In this document: piece by piece, positions 36,259 to 44,522 of the stretch
Layout: every line of letters begins with the position of its first letter
How positions within the stretch are numbered: position 1 is the first letter of the stretch
Assembly (NCBI GenBank): GCA_017849455.1
Contig: JAFIGX010000015.1
Span: 1 to 64,000 of the forward strand
From: Pseudobacter sp.
GTDB lineage: Bacteria > Bacteroidota > Bacteroidia > Chitinophagales > Chitinophagaceae
Reading direction: 5' to 3'
DNA length: 64,000 bases
Notes under the pieces: generated by a model
What the model saw: the letters and a program-made list of their open reading frames with translations, nothing else
Database searches by the model: none
Told to the model about the DNA's origin: nothing
Made by a program: the position numbers and the translations under genes

Positions 36259-36438
36259 ATGAAAACGCACTTATCGATTTCACGTACAAAAGATGTGTCT
36301 ACATCTATCGCTTTTACCGCTACTTTTCCTTTCCCGGAGGCACCTGGTTGGCTGGCTATTGCAGGTTTCCGGGTTCCTTTCAGTCGTTTTCATGGTCATG
36401 ATGGTACTATACCTTTTATCAAAAATCCGACCTCATGA
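36259..36438 (+). CDS. Possible 59-residue upstream peptide
   Basis: An ATG after ACC at 36259 opens 59 codons (MKTHLSISRTKDVSTSIAFT and more) whose TGA overlaps the ATG of the T9SS protein gene. The MKT start resembles neighbouring genes, but no signal-peptide core follows. It may be a coupled leader peptide or chance. Confidence 0.25.
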   Translation: MKTHLSISRTKDVSTSIAFTATFPFPEAPGWLAIAGFRVPFSRFHGHDGTIPFIKNPTS

Positions 36439-38378
36439 AAACAATTGTACGCCTCATGGTCCTGATGTTATGCACCTCATTTGCGGAGGCCCAAATAACC
36501 ACACCGGTTATCAGAGCTATGTTTGGTGTGGATGGGGATTTAAAAGCCAATTACATCAACGGGATGCCTCTGTCGGGGAATGACGACTGGTTCACACAAA
36601 CCGGTGGTCAATGGGTTATTGATACTACTGGAGCGGCCGCACTGGTTGCCCGCTATGCCATCGATCCTAACTTCCGCCAGCTCCCATTCTACCGCATGAT
36701 GCGTGTAGCGCCCTACTCACTCGTCAATAACAAGCGTTGGATAGATGCCGTATTCATCCGGGATTATCATGGTAATGATTCTACTATGTTTGCCAGTGGT
36801 TCCAATAAAAATGGGATGAGCCCCGCTGTTTGGTCGTGCCCGGTGGCGCAATCCGTTCCGGATAAGAATGAGATCCTCGACATGATGGTGCATGTACGGC
36901 GTGAAGGGCCATCTACCACAGATTCACTGTGGATGTTCGGAGGTATCTCCATCGAGAGCGTTACGGGCAACCGCTATTTTGATTTTGAAATGTACCAGAC
37001 CGATATTTATTATGATCGTCCTTCGCTGCGGTTTTACGGCTACGGCCCCGATGCAGGCCACACTTCATGGAAGTTCGATGCCGGTGGCAATATTACTGTG
37101 CCAGGTGATATTATTTTCACTGCCGACTACAGCAGTAACAGCCTTACTTCTATTGAAGCGCGTATTTGGGTAGATCGCGCGGCTTTATCTGTAACGCCTG
37201 TTTCATTCAATTGGACAGGCTCATTTGACGGAGCCAATACAGGATCGCAATATGGGTATGCCGGCATAGCGCCGAAGACGGCAGGCGCTTTTTATACAGG
37301 ATTGACCTGTGCGCCGACAACCTGGGCAGGTCCCTTTAAAGTGGTGCTGGGAGATAACAGTGTTGCAACCGATTATATAGCGGGGCAATTCATGGAATTC
37401 TCCGTGAACCTCACCAAGCTGGGCCTTGACCCGGTTACCCTCCTGGGAGGCAATGCCTGTGGTATGCCTTTCAGGCGTATCCTCGTGAAAACCCGCTCCT
37501 CCACTTCGTTCACCGCTTCATTGAAAGATTTTGTAGGCCCCTTCGATTTCTTCCTGGCTCCAAGAGCTGATGCAAAGGCCGATGTGCCGATCCTTTGTGG
37601 TACGGCGAGTATGACGGACGTGAAAGTGACCAATGCAGTTTCAACTTCCATTTATACCTGGTCAACGCCCGATGGCGTCATTGTAGGCAGCAACACCGGC
37701 CCTACCATTACTGTCAGCGCGCCAGGAACGTACATCGTACAGCAAACTTTACAATCCGGTTGCTCCACCTATGCAACGGACACTGTGACGCTTGCGTGGG
37801 ACCCCCTGTGCAACGTACTAGCCAGCAGGATCACGGATTTCAGCGGTAACTTCAGAAGTGGCAATGTACAGTTGAACTGGACCGTTAGTCAAAACAAAGA
37901 GACCAGCGCTTTTGAGATCGAGCGAAGCACGGATGGATTGCATTTTGGCCCGGTGAGCCGTGTATCACCGCAAACAGGTCTGGAAACAGCTTCCTATACC
38001 ACTACCGATGATGTGCATGGTACGATGGCCCCTGCTGTGTACTACCGGTTGAAGATCATCAACAACCAGGGTTATATTACATATAGCCGGACACTCAGGA
38101 TCGTATTGAACAAAGGAGGGGAGACGGTGGTCACCATTGCACCCAACCCGGTAAAAGATGTGATGCAGCTCTATATTGCTGCCAATGCCGGTAAGCGTGT
38201 GCAGGTATTCATTTATGATATTACCGGTCAGTTGATGCTCACCCGGCAATCCCTTGTACAAAAAGGGATCTCGACGATCAGTATTACCGGATTCGATAAA
38301 TGGCAAAAAGGTATCTATGCCGTGAAGGTGCTCCTGGATGATGAAACGTTTGTAGAGAAGATAGTATTGACAAAATAA
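36435..38378 (+). CDS. Large secreted protein with T9SS type A sorting domain
   Basis: A 647-residue protein with a signal peptide (MKTIVRLMVLMLCTSFAEAQ). The body is beta-rich, including a PKD/Ig-like segment (about 390-455, SIYTWSTPDGVIVGSNTGPT) and a fibronectin-like segment (about 475-540, VQLNWTVSQNKETSAFEIER). The C-terminal 80 residues (VTIAPNPVKDVMQLYI, then QVFIYDITGQLML and GIYAVKVLLDDETFVEKIVL) are the type A sorting domain that directs export by the type IX system and surface attachment. It starts a cluster of four secreted proteins. Confidence 0.9.
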   Translation: MKTIVRLMVLMLCTSFAEAQITTPVIRAMFGVDGDLKANYINGMPLSGNDDWFTQTGGQWVIDTTGAAALVARYAIDPNFRQLPFYRMMRVAPYSLVNNKRWIDAVFIRDYHGNDSTMFASGSNKNGMSPAVWSCPVAQSVPDKNEILDMMVHVRREGPSTTDSLWMFGGISIESVTGNRYFDFEMYQTDIYYDRPSLRFYGYGPDAGHTSWKFDAGGNITVPGDIIFTADYSSNSLTSIEARIWVDRAALSVTPVSFNWTGSFDGANTGSQYGYAGIAPKTAGAFYTGLTCAPTTWAGPFKVVLGDNSVATDYIAGQFMEFSVNLTKLGLDPVTLLGGNACGMPFRRILVKTRSSTSFTASLKDFVGPFDFFLAPRADAKADVPILCGTASMTDVKVTNAVSTSIYTWSTPDGVIVGSNTGPTITVSAPGTYIVQQTLQSGCSTYATDTVTLAWDPLCNVLASRITDFSGNFRSGNVQLNWTVSQNKETSAFEIERSTDGLHFGPVSRVSPQTGLETASYTTTDDVHGTMAPAVYYRLKIINNQGYITYSRTLRIVLNKGGETVVTIAPNPVKDVMQLYIAANAGKRVQVFIYDITGQLMLTRQSLVQKGISTISITGFDKWQKGIYAVKVLLDDETFVEKIVLTK

Positions 38379-38423
38379 AAGACGATTGATCTTTCATTCA
38401 GGAGAATAAAAAATCTGTATACT

Positions 38424-38963
38424 ATGAAAACCATATCACTCTTCCTGCTGGTTATTTTGGTCATCCTCATTACGGCATATTGCACACGTGCGCAATCCAT
38501 GTCTTCGCAGGTAGTCAATGTTTCCGGAGATTCAAATAAGAAAGGAAGGTTCTTCTTCGACTGGAGTTTGGGAGAGATGGCGCTGATCAGTAAAATGCAG
38601 AATACCGATAGCTCGGTCATCATGACCAATGGGGTACTGCAACCTTTTAATATCGGCCGACAGTCGTCGAACAATTTCAATTTACTGGGAGGCGATGAGG
38701 TGAGCCTGGTGCCCAACCCAACAACCGATAACGTAAGGGTTACGCTCAGACCAACGCAAAAGGGGCGGATAAAGATCTCACTATACAACTGGCAGGGAAA
38801 CCTTTTGTATTATAAGGACCTTGCCGCTACCGGGGCAACGATCATGGAAATTATTTATATGAGCGGCTTTATCGAAGGTGTGTATTCACTTCGGATCGAG
38901 TTCTATCCCGAAGGAGCTGACCCCAGAAAAACCACTTATAAAATAGTCAAAGTAAGCAAATAG
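38424..38963 (+). CDS. Small secreted protein with T9SS-like C terminus
   Basis: A 179-residue protein with a signal peptide (about residues 1-23, ending TRAQS). The middle holds GRFFFDWSLGEMALIS and VLQPFNIGRQ, a motif seen in small Bacteroidota gliding/T9SS-associated proteins. The C terminus (VSLVPNPTTDNVRVTL, RIKISLYNWQGNLLYYKDLA) resembles a sorting domain. It is 45 nt downstream of the previous gene and 37 nt upstream of the repeat protein, so all are probably one operon. Confidence 0.8.
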   Translation: MKTISLFLLVILVILITAYCTRAQSMSSQVVNVSGDSNKKGRFFFDWSLGEMALISKMQNTDSSVIMTNGVLQPFNIGRQSSNNFNLLGGDEVSLVPNPTTDNVRVTLRPTQKGRIKISLYNWQGNLLYYKDLAATGATIMEIIYMSGFIEGVYSLRIEFYPEGADPRKTTYKIVKVSK

Positions 38964-39000
38964 GCTTATGAACCCCTAAACACTTTTAATATCCATATTT

Positions 39001-41097
39001 ATGAAAACGTTTTTATTTCTAATGGCCGGTGTTTTGTTATCGATCTCTGTATCGGCCCAGGTAGGCGACCAGATCAACTACCAGGGTGTAGCACGTAATG
39101 CCAACGGCGACCCGATCGCTAATCAGGTTGTGAGCCTTCGGCTGTCCATTCGGGATGGATCACCCAATGGGTCCATTGTATACCAGGAAACCCGGAAGCA
39201 GTCCACCAATCGTTTTGGTATGATCAATGTTGCGATAGGCAGCAGCGGAGCAACCAGTGTGATGGGCTCTATGGCAGCGATCAACTGGGCGAATGGAAAT
39301 GCCAAATATCTGCAGGTTGAATTAGATCCGGTCGGAGGTAACAATCTTCACGACATGGGGACCGGCAGATTGCAAAGTGTTCCATTTGCCATCTATGCCG
39401 GTAGTGCCAGTCCGGTAGGGCAGGCCGGTGGCGATCTGAATGGCAGTTATCCCAATCCGGCTATTGCATCCGGTTCAATTAACAATCTTAAACTCGCCAA
39501 TGGAGCGGTTTCCACAGCGAAGCTGGCAGACGGATCAGTAAACACTGTCAAGATCACCGATGGCGCCGTTACCTCCAATAAGCTCATGGATGGAGCAGTT
39601 ACTTCCATCAAACTGGCTGATGGAGCCGTTACCACTGCGAAGCTCGCGGATGGTTCGGTCACCGCTTCCAAACTGGCAGCCGGTGTTATCCCCGCGGCAT
39701 TGCCGCCTACAGGCCCTGCCTCCGGAGATTTAAACGGCGCATACCCTAATCCGTTAGTGAATAAGTTAAGAGGTATTAGTATTAGCGGTACGGCCCCTGC
39801 TGCCGGACAGGTGTTGAAATTCGATGGTACGCAGTGGGCCCCTGCCGCTGACAATAGCGGCAGTTTTTCTGTCCCTTATAATTCTTCGGCTACCTCCTCC
39901 ACCGGGCTGCTTTCTCTTACAAATTCCGGAGCCGGTCAGGCTTTTGCAGGTAGCAATACCTCCAATGCTGCCAATGTAATCGGCATTATGGGCAGCATCG
40001 CCTCTACTACACCGGGTGCATTGTCAGCCGGGATCAAAGGCATCAATAACGGTTTAGGTTCGGACGGCATGGGCGTCTGGGGCTTTCATGCCGGTAATGG
40101 ATATGGTGTATTCGGCTCTACTTCCGGCGGTGCAGGTGTAAATGGTGAAGCCACAAGTGGCTATGGCATTTATGGCAGCAGTACATCTGGTGTGGGTGTA
40201 CTGGGAACCAGTAAAGATGGCACCGCCGGTTATTTTGATATCCCCAACGGCAATAGTTATAATGATGGTATAGTGGTCAGCAATAGTGGCTATGGAAATG
40301 GTATTACCTCTATGGGCACCTTTGGGAATGGTATTTTAGGGATCGCCATTGATGTTGGCGGGGCAGGTGTTTATGGGGTGAATATTGCCGGGGGTGAAGC
40401 CATATTAGGCAGGACCAATAGTAGCAATGCTGCTGGCGTGGTTGGACTGAATGACGGTAGTTATGCCGGTGTTCGTGGATTCAATACTGCCAATGGTGGG
40501 ACCGGCATCCTTGCACAGGCCAATATTGGCGGGACTTCCAACGGGAATGCTCTCGTAGCGGAATTGGAGGGCGCCGCAATCGGTAACACCGCAGTATTTA
40601 AAGCCAATAACGCCAATGTAGCCCGCATAGACCAAACGGGAAAAGGATTTTTCAACGGTGGTACACAAATGGGCGGCGCCGATGTGGCGGAGTTATTTGA
40701 AGTAGCAGGTATGCGTACCAGCTATGAACCTGGTGATGTGCTCATTATTTCCAAGAGCTCCGACAGGAAAATGGAAAAATCATCCAGACCCTATTCCGCA
40801 CTGGTGGCAGGCGTTTATGCTACAAAGCCCGGTGTGATGCTCACGGAAGAAAATGCAGAACAGGACCAACTGCAGCACATGGTGCCTATGGGCGTGATCG
40901 GTGTTATCCCAACCAAAGTTTGCCTGGAAGGAGGTAATATCGAGAGAGGCGATATGCTTGTTACTTCTTCCATACCCGGTGTGGCCATGAAAGCTGATCC
41001 GGACAAATTGAAACCAGGCCAGTCCCTTGGCAAAGCATTACAGGATTACAATGGGACCGGCATTGGTAAAATAAATGTGCTCGTCAGCATCAAATAA
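39001..41097 (+). CDS. Repeat-rich surface protein, tail-fibre/adhesin-like
   Basis: A 698-residue secreted protein (signal peptide MKTFLFLMAGVLLSISVSAQ). The N-terminal domain begins VGDQINYQGVARNANGDPIA and resembles the module that opens many Bacteroidota adhesin-like proteins. Seven decapeptide repeats follow (residues about 161-230, pattern KLADGAVTTA), flanked by GGDLNGSYPNPAI and SGDLNGAYPNPLV, which are typical of collagen-like and phage tail-fibre stalks. A Gly/Asn/Ala-rich beta region extends to about 560. The C-terminal domain (ADVAELFEVAGMRTSYEPGD) is conserved in this class. Probably a trimeric stalked surface protein. Confidence 0.85.
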   Translation: MKTFLFLMAGVLLSISVSAQVGDQINYQGVARNANGDPIANQVVSLRLSIRDGSPNGSIVYQETRKQSTNRFGMINVAIGSSGATSVMGSMAAINWANGNAKYLQVELDPVGGNNLHDMGTGRLQSVPFAIYAGSASPVGQAGGDLNGSYPNPAIASGSINNLKLANGAVSTAKLADGSVNTVKITDGAVTSNKLMDGAVTSIKLADGAVTTAKLADGSVTASKLAAGVIPAALPPTGPASGDLNGAYPNPLVNKLRGISISGTAPAAGQVLKFDGTQWAPAADNSGSFSVPYNSSATSSTGLLSLTNSGAGQAFAGSNTSNAANVIGIMGSIASTTPGALSAGIKGINNGLGSDGMGVWGFHAGNGYGVFGSTSGGAGVNGEATSGYGIYGSSTSGVGVLGTSKDGTAGYFDIPNGNSYNDGIVVSNSGYGNGITSMGTFGNGILGIAIDVGGAGVYGVNIAGGEAILGRTNSSNAAGVVGLNDGSYAGVRGFNTANGGTGILAQANIGGTSNGNALVAELEGAAIGNTAVFKANNANVARIDQTGKGFFNGGTQMGGADVAELFEVAGMRTSYEPGDVLIISKSSDRKMEKSSRPYSALVAGVYATKPGVMLTEENAEQDQLQHMVPMGVIGVIPTKVCLEGGNIERGDMLVTSSIPGVAMKADPDKLKPGQSLGKALQDYNGTGIGKINVLVSIK
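39481..39690 (+). repeat. Seven 30-nt coding repeats
   Basis: Each unit encodes a decapeptide of the form KLADGAVTTA with variation. Seven consecutive units without indels encode residues 161-230 of the tail-fibre-like protein. Units differ at the DNA level, so this is an old expansion rather than a perfect slippage tract. Confidence 0.85.
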
Positions 41098-41125
41098 AAT
41101 ACCTCAACCCTAAAGAAATATCTGT

Positions 41126-41380
41126 ATGAAATTCCATACCCGGCTAAAGATACTTACAGTTACCGTTGCTATTGCTGTTTTTTGCAAGAAAGCCGATGCA
41201 CAACTGGCCAGTGAGAAGCCCCTGTCTTCATCCTATTCCAGATTGGTAAAGGAGAAACTGGCGGAAAAGCAAAATAAGAAACCACCCGTAACCGCAGTAC
41301 AACAAAATTTACCCAGCAAACAGGCAATGCCGAAACAAACCATAGAAGCAATGGAAAAACGCAAGAAAAAACGGGGATGA
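41126..41380 (+). CDS. Short secreted basic protein
   Basis: An 84-residue protein with a signal peptide (KILTVTVAIAVFCKKADAQ). The mature part is basic and low-complexity, ending in EKRKKKRG. It follows the repeat protein by 28 nt and is the last gene of the surface cluster. It converges on the hydrolase gene 38 nt away. It has no recognised fold and may be a small accessory of the surface protein. Confidence 0.65.
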   Translation: MKFHTRLKILTVTVAIAVFCKKADAQLASEKPLSSSYSRLVKEKLAEKQNKKPPVTAVQQNLPSKQAMPKQTIEAMEKRKKKRG

Positions 41381-41418
41381 ACCGGAGGTCCATAATGCCT
41401 GTTGCGTTTCTTCGTGAT

Positions 41419-42423
41419 CTACTTCTGTAGCTCACTCAAAAAGATCTTTATTTCTCTATATGTCTCTGCAGGTTTGTCTTTCCATACAAAACTTGCTGCT
41501 TCCTGTATATCTCTTATTTTGATCAATGGATTTTTAGCCGGCAGGTCTGTCCAGGTATCGATAAACTGTGGACGCACATAATTGTTCACCGGGGCTTTTA
41601 AAAGTTGTTCATTGAACATCGCTCTTAATACCAGTACAGGGCATTTGATCTTTTCCACTTCCGGTTTAATGTCGGAAGCGAAGAACTCACAGATATAACG
41701 CACCATCACCGGGAGAGGCACAGCGGCCGATTGTTTCCAGAGATCAGCGCCTTTAACACTATCCATTGAATAGATGGTGGACAGGTAATTGCCGGCATCA
41801 AAATCTTTTTTGTTCATTGGCCTGAACCAGACGGGCGCTGTATATTTATCGACATACTGAATCATGGTCTTCAACGGAAAGTCCTGTACCTGCCCCTGCA
41901 ACACCGAAATAAATTTTGCTACCCCGCCTAAAATAATCACACCGCTGACTTTATCAGGGTGATCGATAGCCATTCTTAATGCCAACTGTGTGCCCTGCGT
42001 AAAATGACCTACTATTACAGGCTTTTGTATCTTCTCTTTTTCAATGAGCCTGATCAGTCCTTCCATCACCCCTTTATTCCAGCTTTGCTCGCCATAACTG
42101 ATACTGGTATCGGGCATTGGCGGCGCCATCGTTTCACCATAACCCGGAATGGTAATGGCATACATCGTGTAATTGTTCTTGTTGGCTTCCATAAAATCCC
42201 TGAATACTGAGGCATCAAAGCCCCAACCTGGAATGAGGATCAAAGTACGTTTGCCTTTACCTGACCTGGTATACTGTGGAATAGCCCCATATTCACCGGT
42301 TTTGTAGCCGGGGATATGTACCAGATTATTGATAGCAGTGCCGGGCGCCTTGCCGGGCAATTGGGCATGACCAATAATACTGCATAATAGTAGCAAGTAC
42401 AGCGCTGGCAGTGAAGTTGTCAT
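41419..42423 (-). CDS. Secreted alpha/beta hydrolase
   Basis: A 334-residue protein with a signal peptide (about residues 1-20, LLLLCSIIGHAQ). The fold signature TLILIPGWGFDASVFRDFM carries the oxyanion-hole region, and the nucleophile elbow appears as IVGHFTQGTQLALRM, where the usual Gly-x-Ser-x-Gly reads GHFTQG: the nucleophile position holds Thr instead of Ser. The cap region and a late His segment are less clear. It may hydrolyse esters in the periplasm or be catalytically altered. The divergent AraC gene is separate. Confidence 0.8.
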   Translation of the reverse strand: MTTSLPALYLLLLCSIIGHAQLPGKAPGTAINNLVHIPGYKTGEYGAIPQYTRSGKGKRTLILIPGWGFDASVFRDFMEANKNNYTMYAITIPGYGETMAPPMPDTSISYGEQSWNKGVMEGLIRLIEKEKIQKPVIVGHFTQGTQLALRMAIDHPDKVSGVIILGGVAKFISVLQGQVQDFPLKTMIQYVDKYTAPVWFRPMNKKDFDAGNYLSTIYSMDSVKGADLWKQSAAVPLPVMVRYICEFFASDIKPEVEKIKCPVLVLRAMFNEQLLKAPVNNYVRPQFIDTWTDLPAKNPLIKIRDIQEAASFVWKDKPAETYREIKIFLSELQK

Positions 42424-42569
42424 AAGTGATCGGGTTTTATCAGGTTAAACAGGGAGACCAGCGCAAAACTATCCGGGTCAGACCGTTTAACCGGCCTGCT
42501 TTATAAAACCGTACTTCATTTTCTGGAAGGATCAATGAATAATGAATGCCTGGGCTGCCCAGGAACAGA

Positions 42570-43682
42570 TCAGGAAGGTTCCTTGTAGTTGGAAGGTGTT
42601 TTTCCCGTCAGCTTCCTGAAAGCCGCGTTGAAAGAGGATTTACTGTTGAACCCTACATCCATGGCAATACTGTACAGGGTATACGTTTTATTTTGCACCA
42701 GGTTCACACGCCGTATGAATTCCTGTACCCTGTATTCATTCACATAGTCGGTGAATGATTTGCCGAACTTGTCATTGATCAGTTTGGAAAGCTGGTGTGG
42801 AGGTAGTTCGACCTGCCGCGCCAGCGATGCCAGCTTCAATTCAGGGTCAGTAAAGATCTTCTCCTCCGTCATCAATGAGAGGAGTTTACTGAGATACCTC
42901 TCTCCATTTTCCCCGGCAAAATGCATGTATGCCTGGTATTTTTTGATAAACCCCGGGCTGATCAGGTCTGGGTTTAAAACCTGTTTGTAAGCTATAAAGT
43001 AGATAATGACGGTAGTAATGAATGAAACGATATAATTGGTGACAGGATTATATTTCCCTTCCAGGAACAGGAAGCATTGCAGGGAGAGCAGTGTAACCAG
43101 CAACGCGAAGAAGCAGAAGGTCAGTGATCTTAGCCACCTGGTCCGGGATGGTACCGGAACAATATACCGGGTGCTTCCATGATTGGTTTCAGTGAGATGG
43201 ATCAACCGGTATGTGATCACCAGATAAAATAAAAGATGCAGGTCCTGCACAATGAATGTCACTTTCGCCAGCGGAATGACGGGCAGGTTGCCTGCAAGAA
43301 ATATTTCGATGAACCTGCCCCAATAGTTCCTGTCCTGGACCCACCAGGGCAGGAAAATAAATACCTGCAGTAAATAAGGAATGAAATGCAGCCAGTATTT
43401 CCTCTTCCAGCGAAAGGCATCATCGATAACCGATCGGGCATAAAAATAAAACAAAGGGCCAATGAGTAACGTGATCCCGAATTGCAGGGCAAAGGCATGA
43501 GGGATTCGATTTACCAGTTCTGTATGAATGGTGAAATACCCGAAGTTGATAATCAGCATGGGAATAATGAGTGCGCTGATAAGGCAAGCTGCCAGGGAAT
43601 TGCCGGAGCCCTTCAACGCAATGAGCGAGATCAGAAAGAGACCTTGTGCAATACAAACTGCAAACAGCAATTGCCAGATCAT
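42570..43682 (-). CDS. AraC-family regulator with seven-helix membrane domain
   Basis: A 370-residue protein. The N-terminal two thirds contain about seven hydrophobic segments (for example LLFAVCIAQGLFLISLIALK and LITYRLIHL after about residue 130). The C-terminal 100 residues form a double helix-turn-helix of the AraC/XylS type (LASLARQVELPPHQLSKLIN; YSIAMDVGFNSKSSFNAAFR; KLTGKTPSNYKE). Membrane-bound AraC regulators of this layout are common in Bacteroidota and sense envelope signals. The target may be the adjacent hydrolase gene, but no site was identified. Confidence 0.9.
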   Translation of the reverse strand: MIWQLLFAVCIAQGLFLISLIALKGSGNSLAACLISALIIPMLIINFGYFTIHTELVNRIPHAFALQFGITLLIGPLFYFYARSVIDDAFRWKRKYWLHFIPYLLQVFIFLPWWVQDRNYWGRFIEIFLAGNLPVIPLAKVTFIVQDLHLLFYLVITYRLIHLTETNHGSTRYIVPVPSRTRWLRSLTFCFFALLVTLLSLQCFLFLEGKYNPVTNYIVSFITTVIIYFIAYKQVLNPDLISPGFIKKYQAYMHFAGENGERYLSKLLSLMTEEKIFTDPELKLASLARQVELPPHQLSKLINDKFGKSFTDYVNEYRVQEFIRRVNLVQNKTYTLYSIAMDVGFNSKSSFNAAFRKLTGKTPSNYKEPS

Positions 43683-43867
43683 ATCTACGGCTTGAATTCA
43701 ATTAAAGTTAATATAAGTTCTTCGAAGCGTCTGATCCGTTGAATGAACGGTCGCCATTATCCTCTACATCTTGAAGGATTGAAGGAAAATTTGTATATTC
43801 CTGTAGAATTGCCGGTACCGGGATCTCCGGTACCGGTAAAAACCTTGAACAACCACCTTTCATTGCC

Positions 43868-44518
43868 GTGAAATTCGAAAGACCTTTACAGGAGAAAGAG
43901 ATATCTGTTCTCCATGAGCAACTTCGTGCTATCGACAAAGGTGTCGGCAGACAGGTCCGCTTCCTGTTTGTCTGGACCGTACTGGCTTTGATAGCAGGTG
44001 TTTATGCCTACTCTAAAATGAGATCTGAAGGCGATAGGATCCTGCTGTTTACTACGATAGCTGTGTACATAGGTATTGGGGCCTGGGTAGTGGCTGAAAT
44101 GCGGTATAAAGACAGGCGTAAAAAGGAAAGTATCGCTTATTTGATCAACAAAAACCTGGTGACGGTTGCGGAAGTGCGTTCTGGAAAGTATATTGAACTG
44201 GAGGAAGAGGATGATGAAGGTGTCTATTATCTGTATCAGCTCGACAACGATACTGTTTTTTCTTTCGGTGGACAAGATCATTTTTATCCCGATGATAAAT
44301 TCCCCAGTGACCACTTCGAGATCGTTGAAGGACGCGGTATGAAAAATGAAGTGATCCTTTTTGAATTGTACAACTACGGCAGAAAGACCCTGCCTGCTGC
44401 TGTCATCAAAGGAAAAGAAAAATGGAAAATGCTCGAAAGGCCCGCCTATCCTGATCCGCATAGTTTAACCATTGCAAAAGGCAGGCTGGAGGATTTCATT
44501 CCTGCACAGGGCCGCTGA
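43868..44518 (+). CDS. Membrane protein of unknown function
   Basis: A 216-residue protein starting with GTG at 43868. Two transmembrane segments lie at about residues 35-52 (LFVWTVLALIAGVYAY) and 58-78. The C-terminal part (about 90-216) is cytoplasmic or periplasmic with alternating strands and acidic runs (ELEEEDDEGVYYLYQLDNDT). No family was recognised. It converges on the phospholipase gene with only 4 nt between the stops. Confidence 0.75.
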   Translation: MKFERPLQEKEISVLHEQLRAIDKGVGRQVRFLFVWTVLALIAGVYAYSKMRSEGDRILLFTTIAVYIGIGAWVVAEMRYKDRRKKESIAYLINKNLVTVAEVRSGKYIELEEEDDEGVYYLYQLDNDTVFSFGGQDHFYPDDKFPSDHFEIVEGRGMKNEVILFELYNYGRKTLPAAVIKGKEKWKMLERPAYPDPHSLTIAKGRLEDFIPAQGR

Positions 44519-44522
44519 TCTA

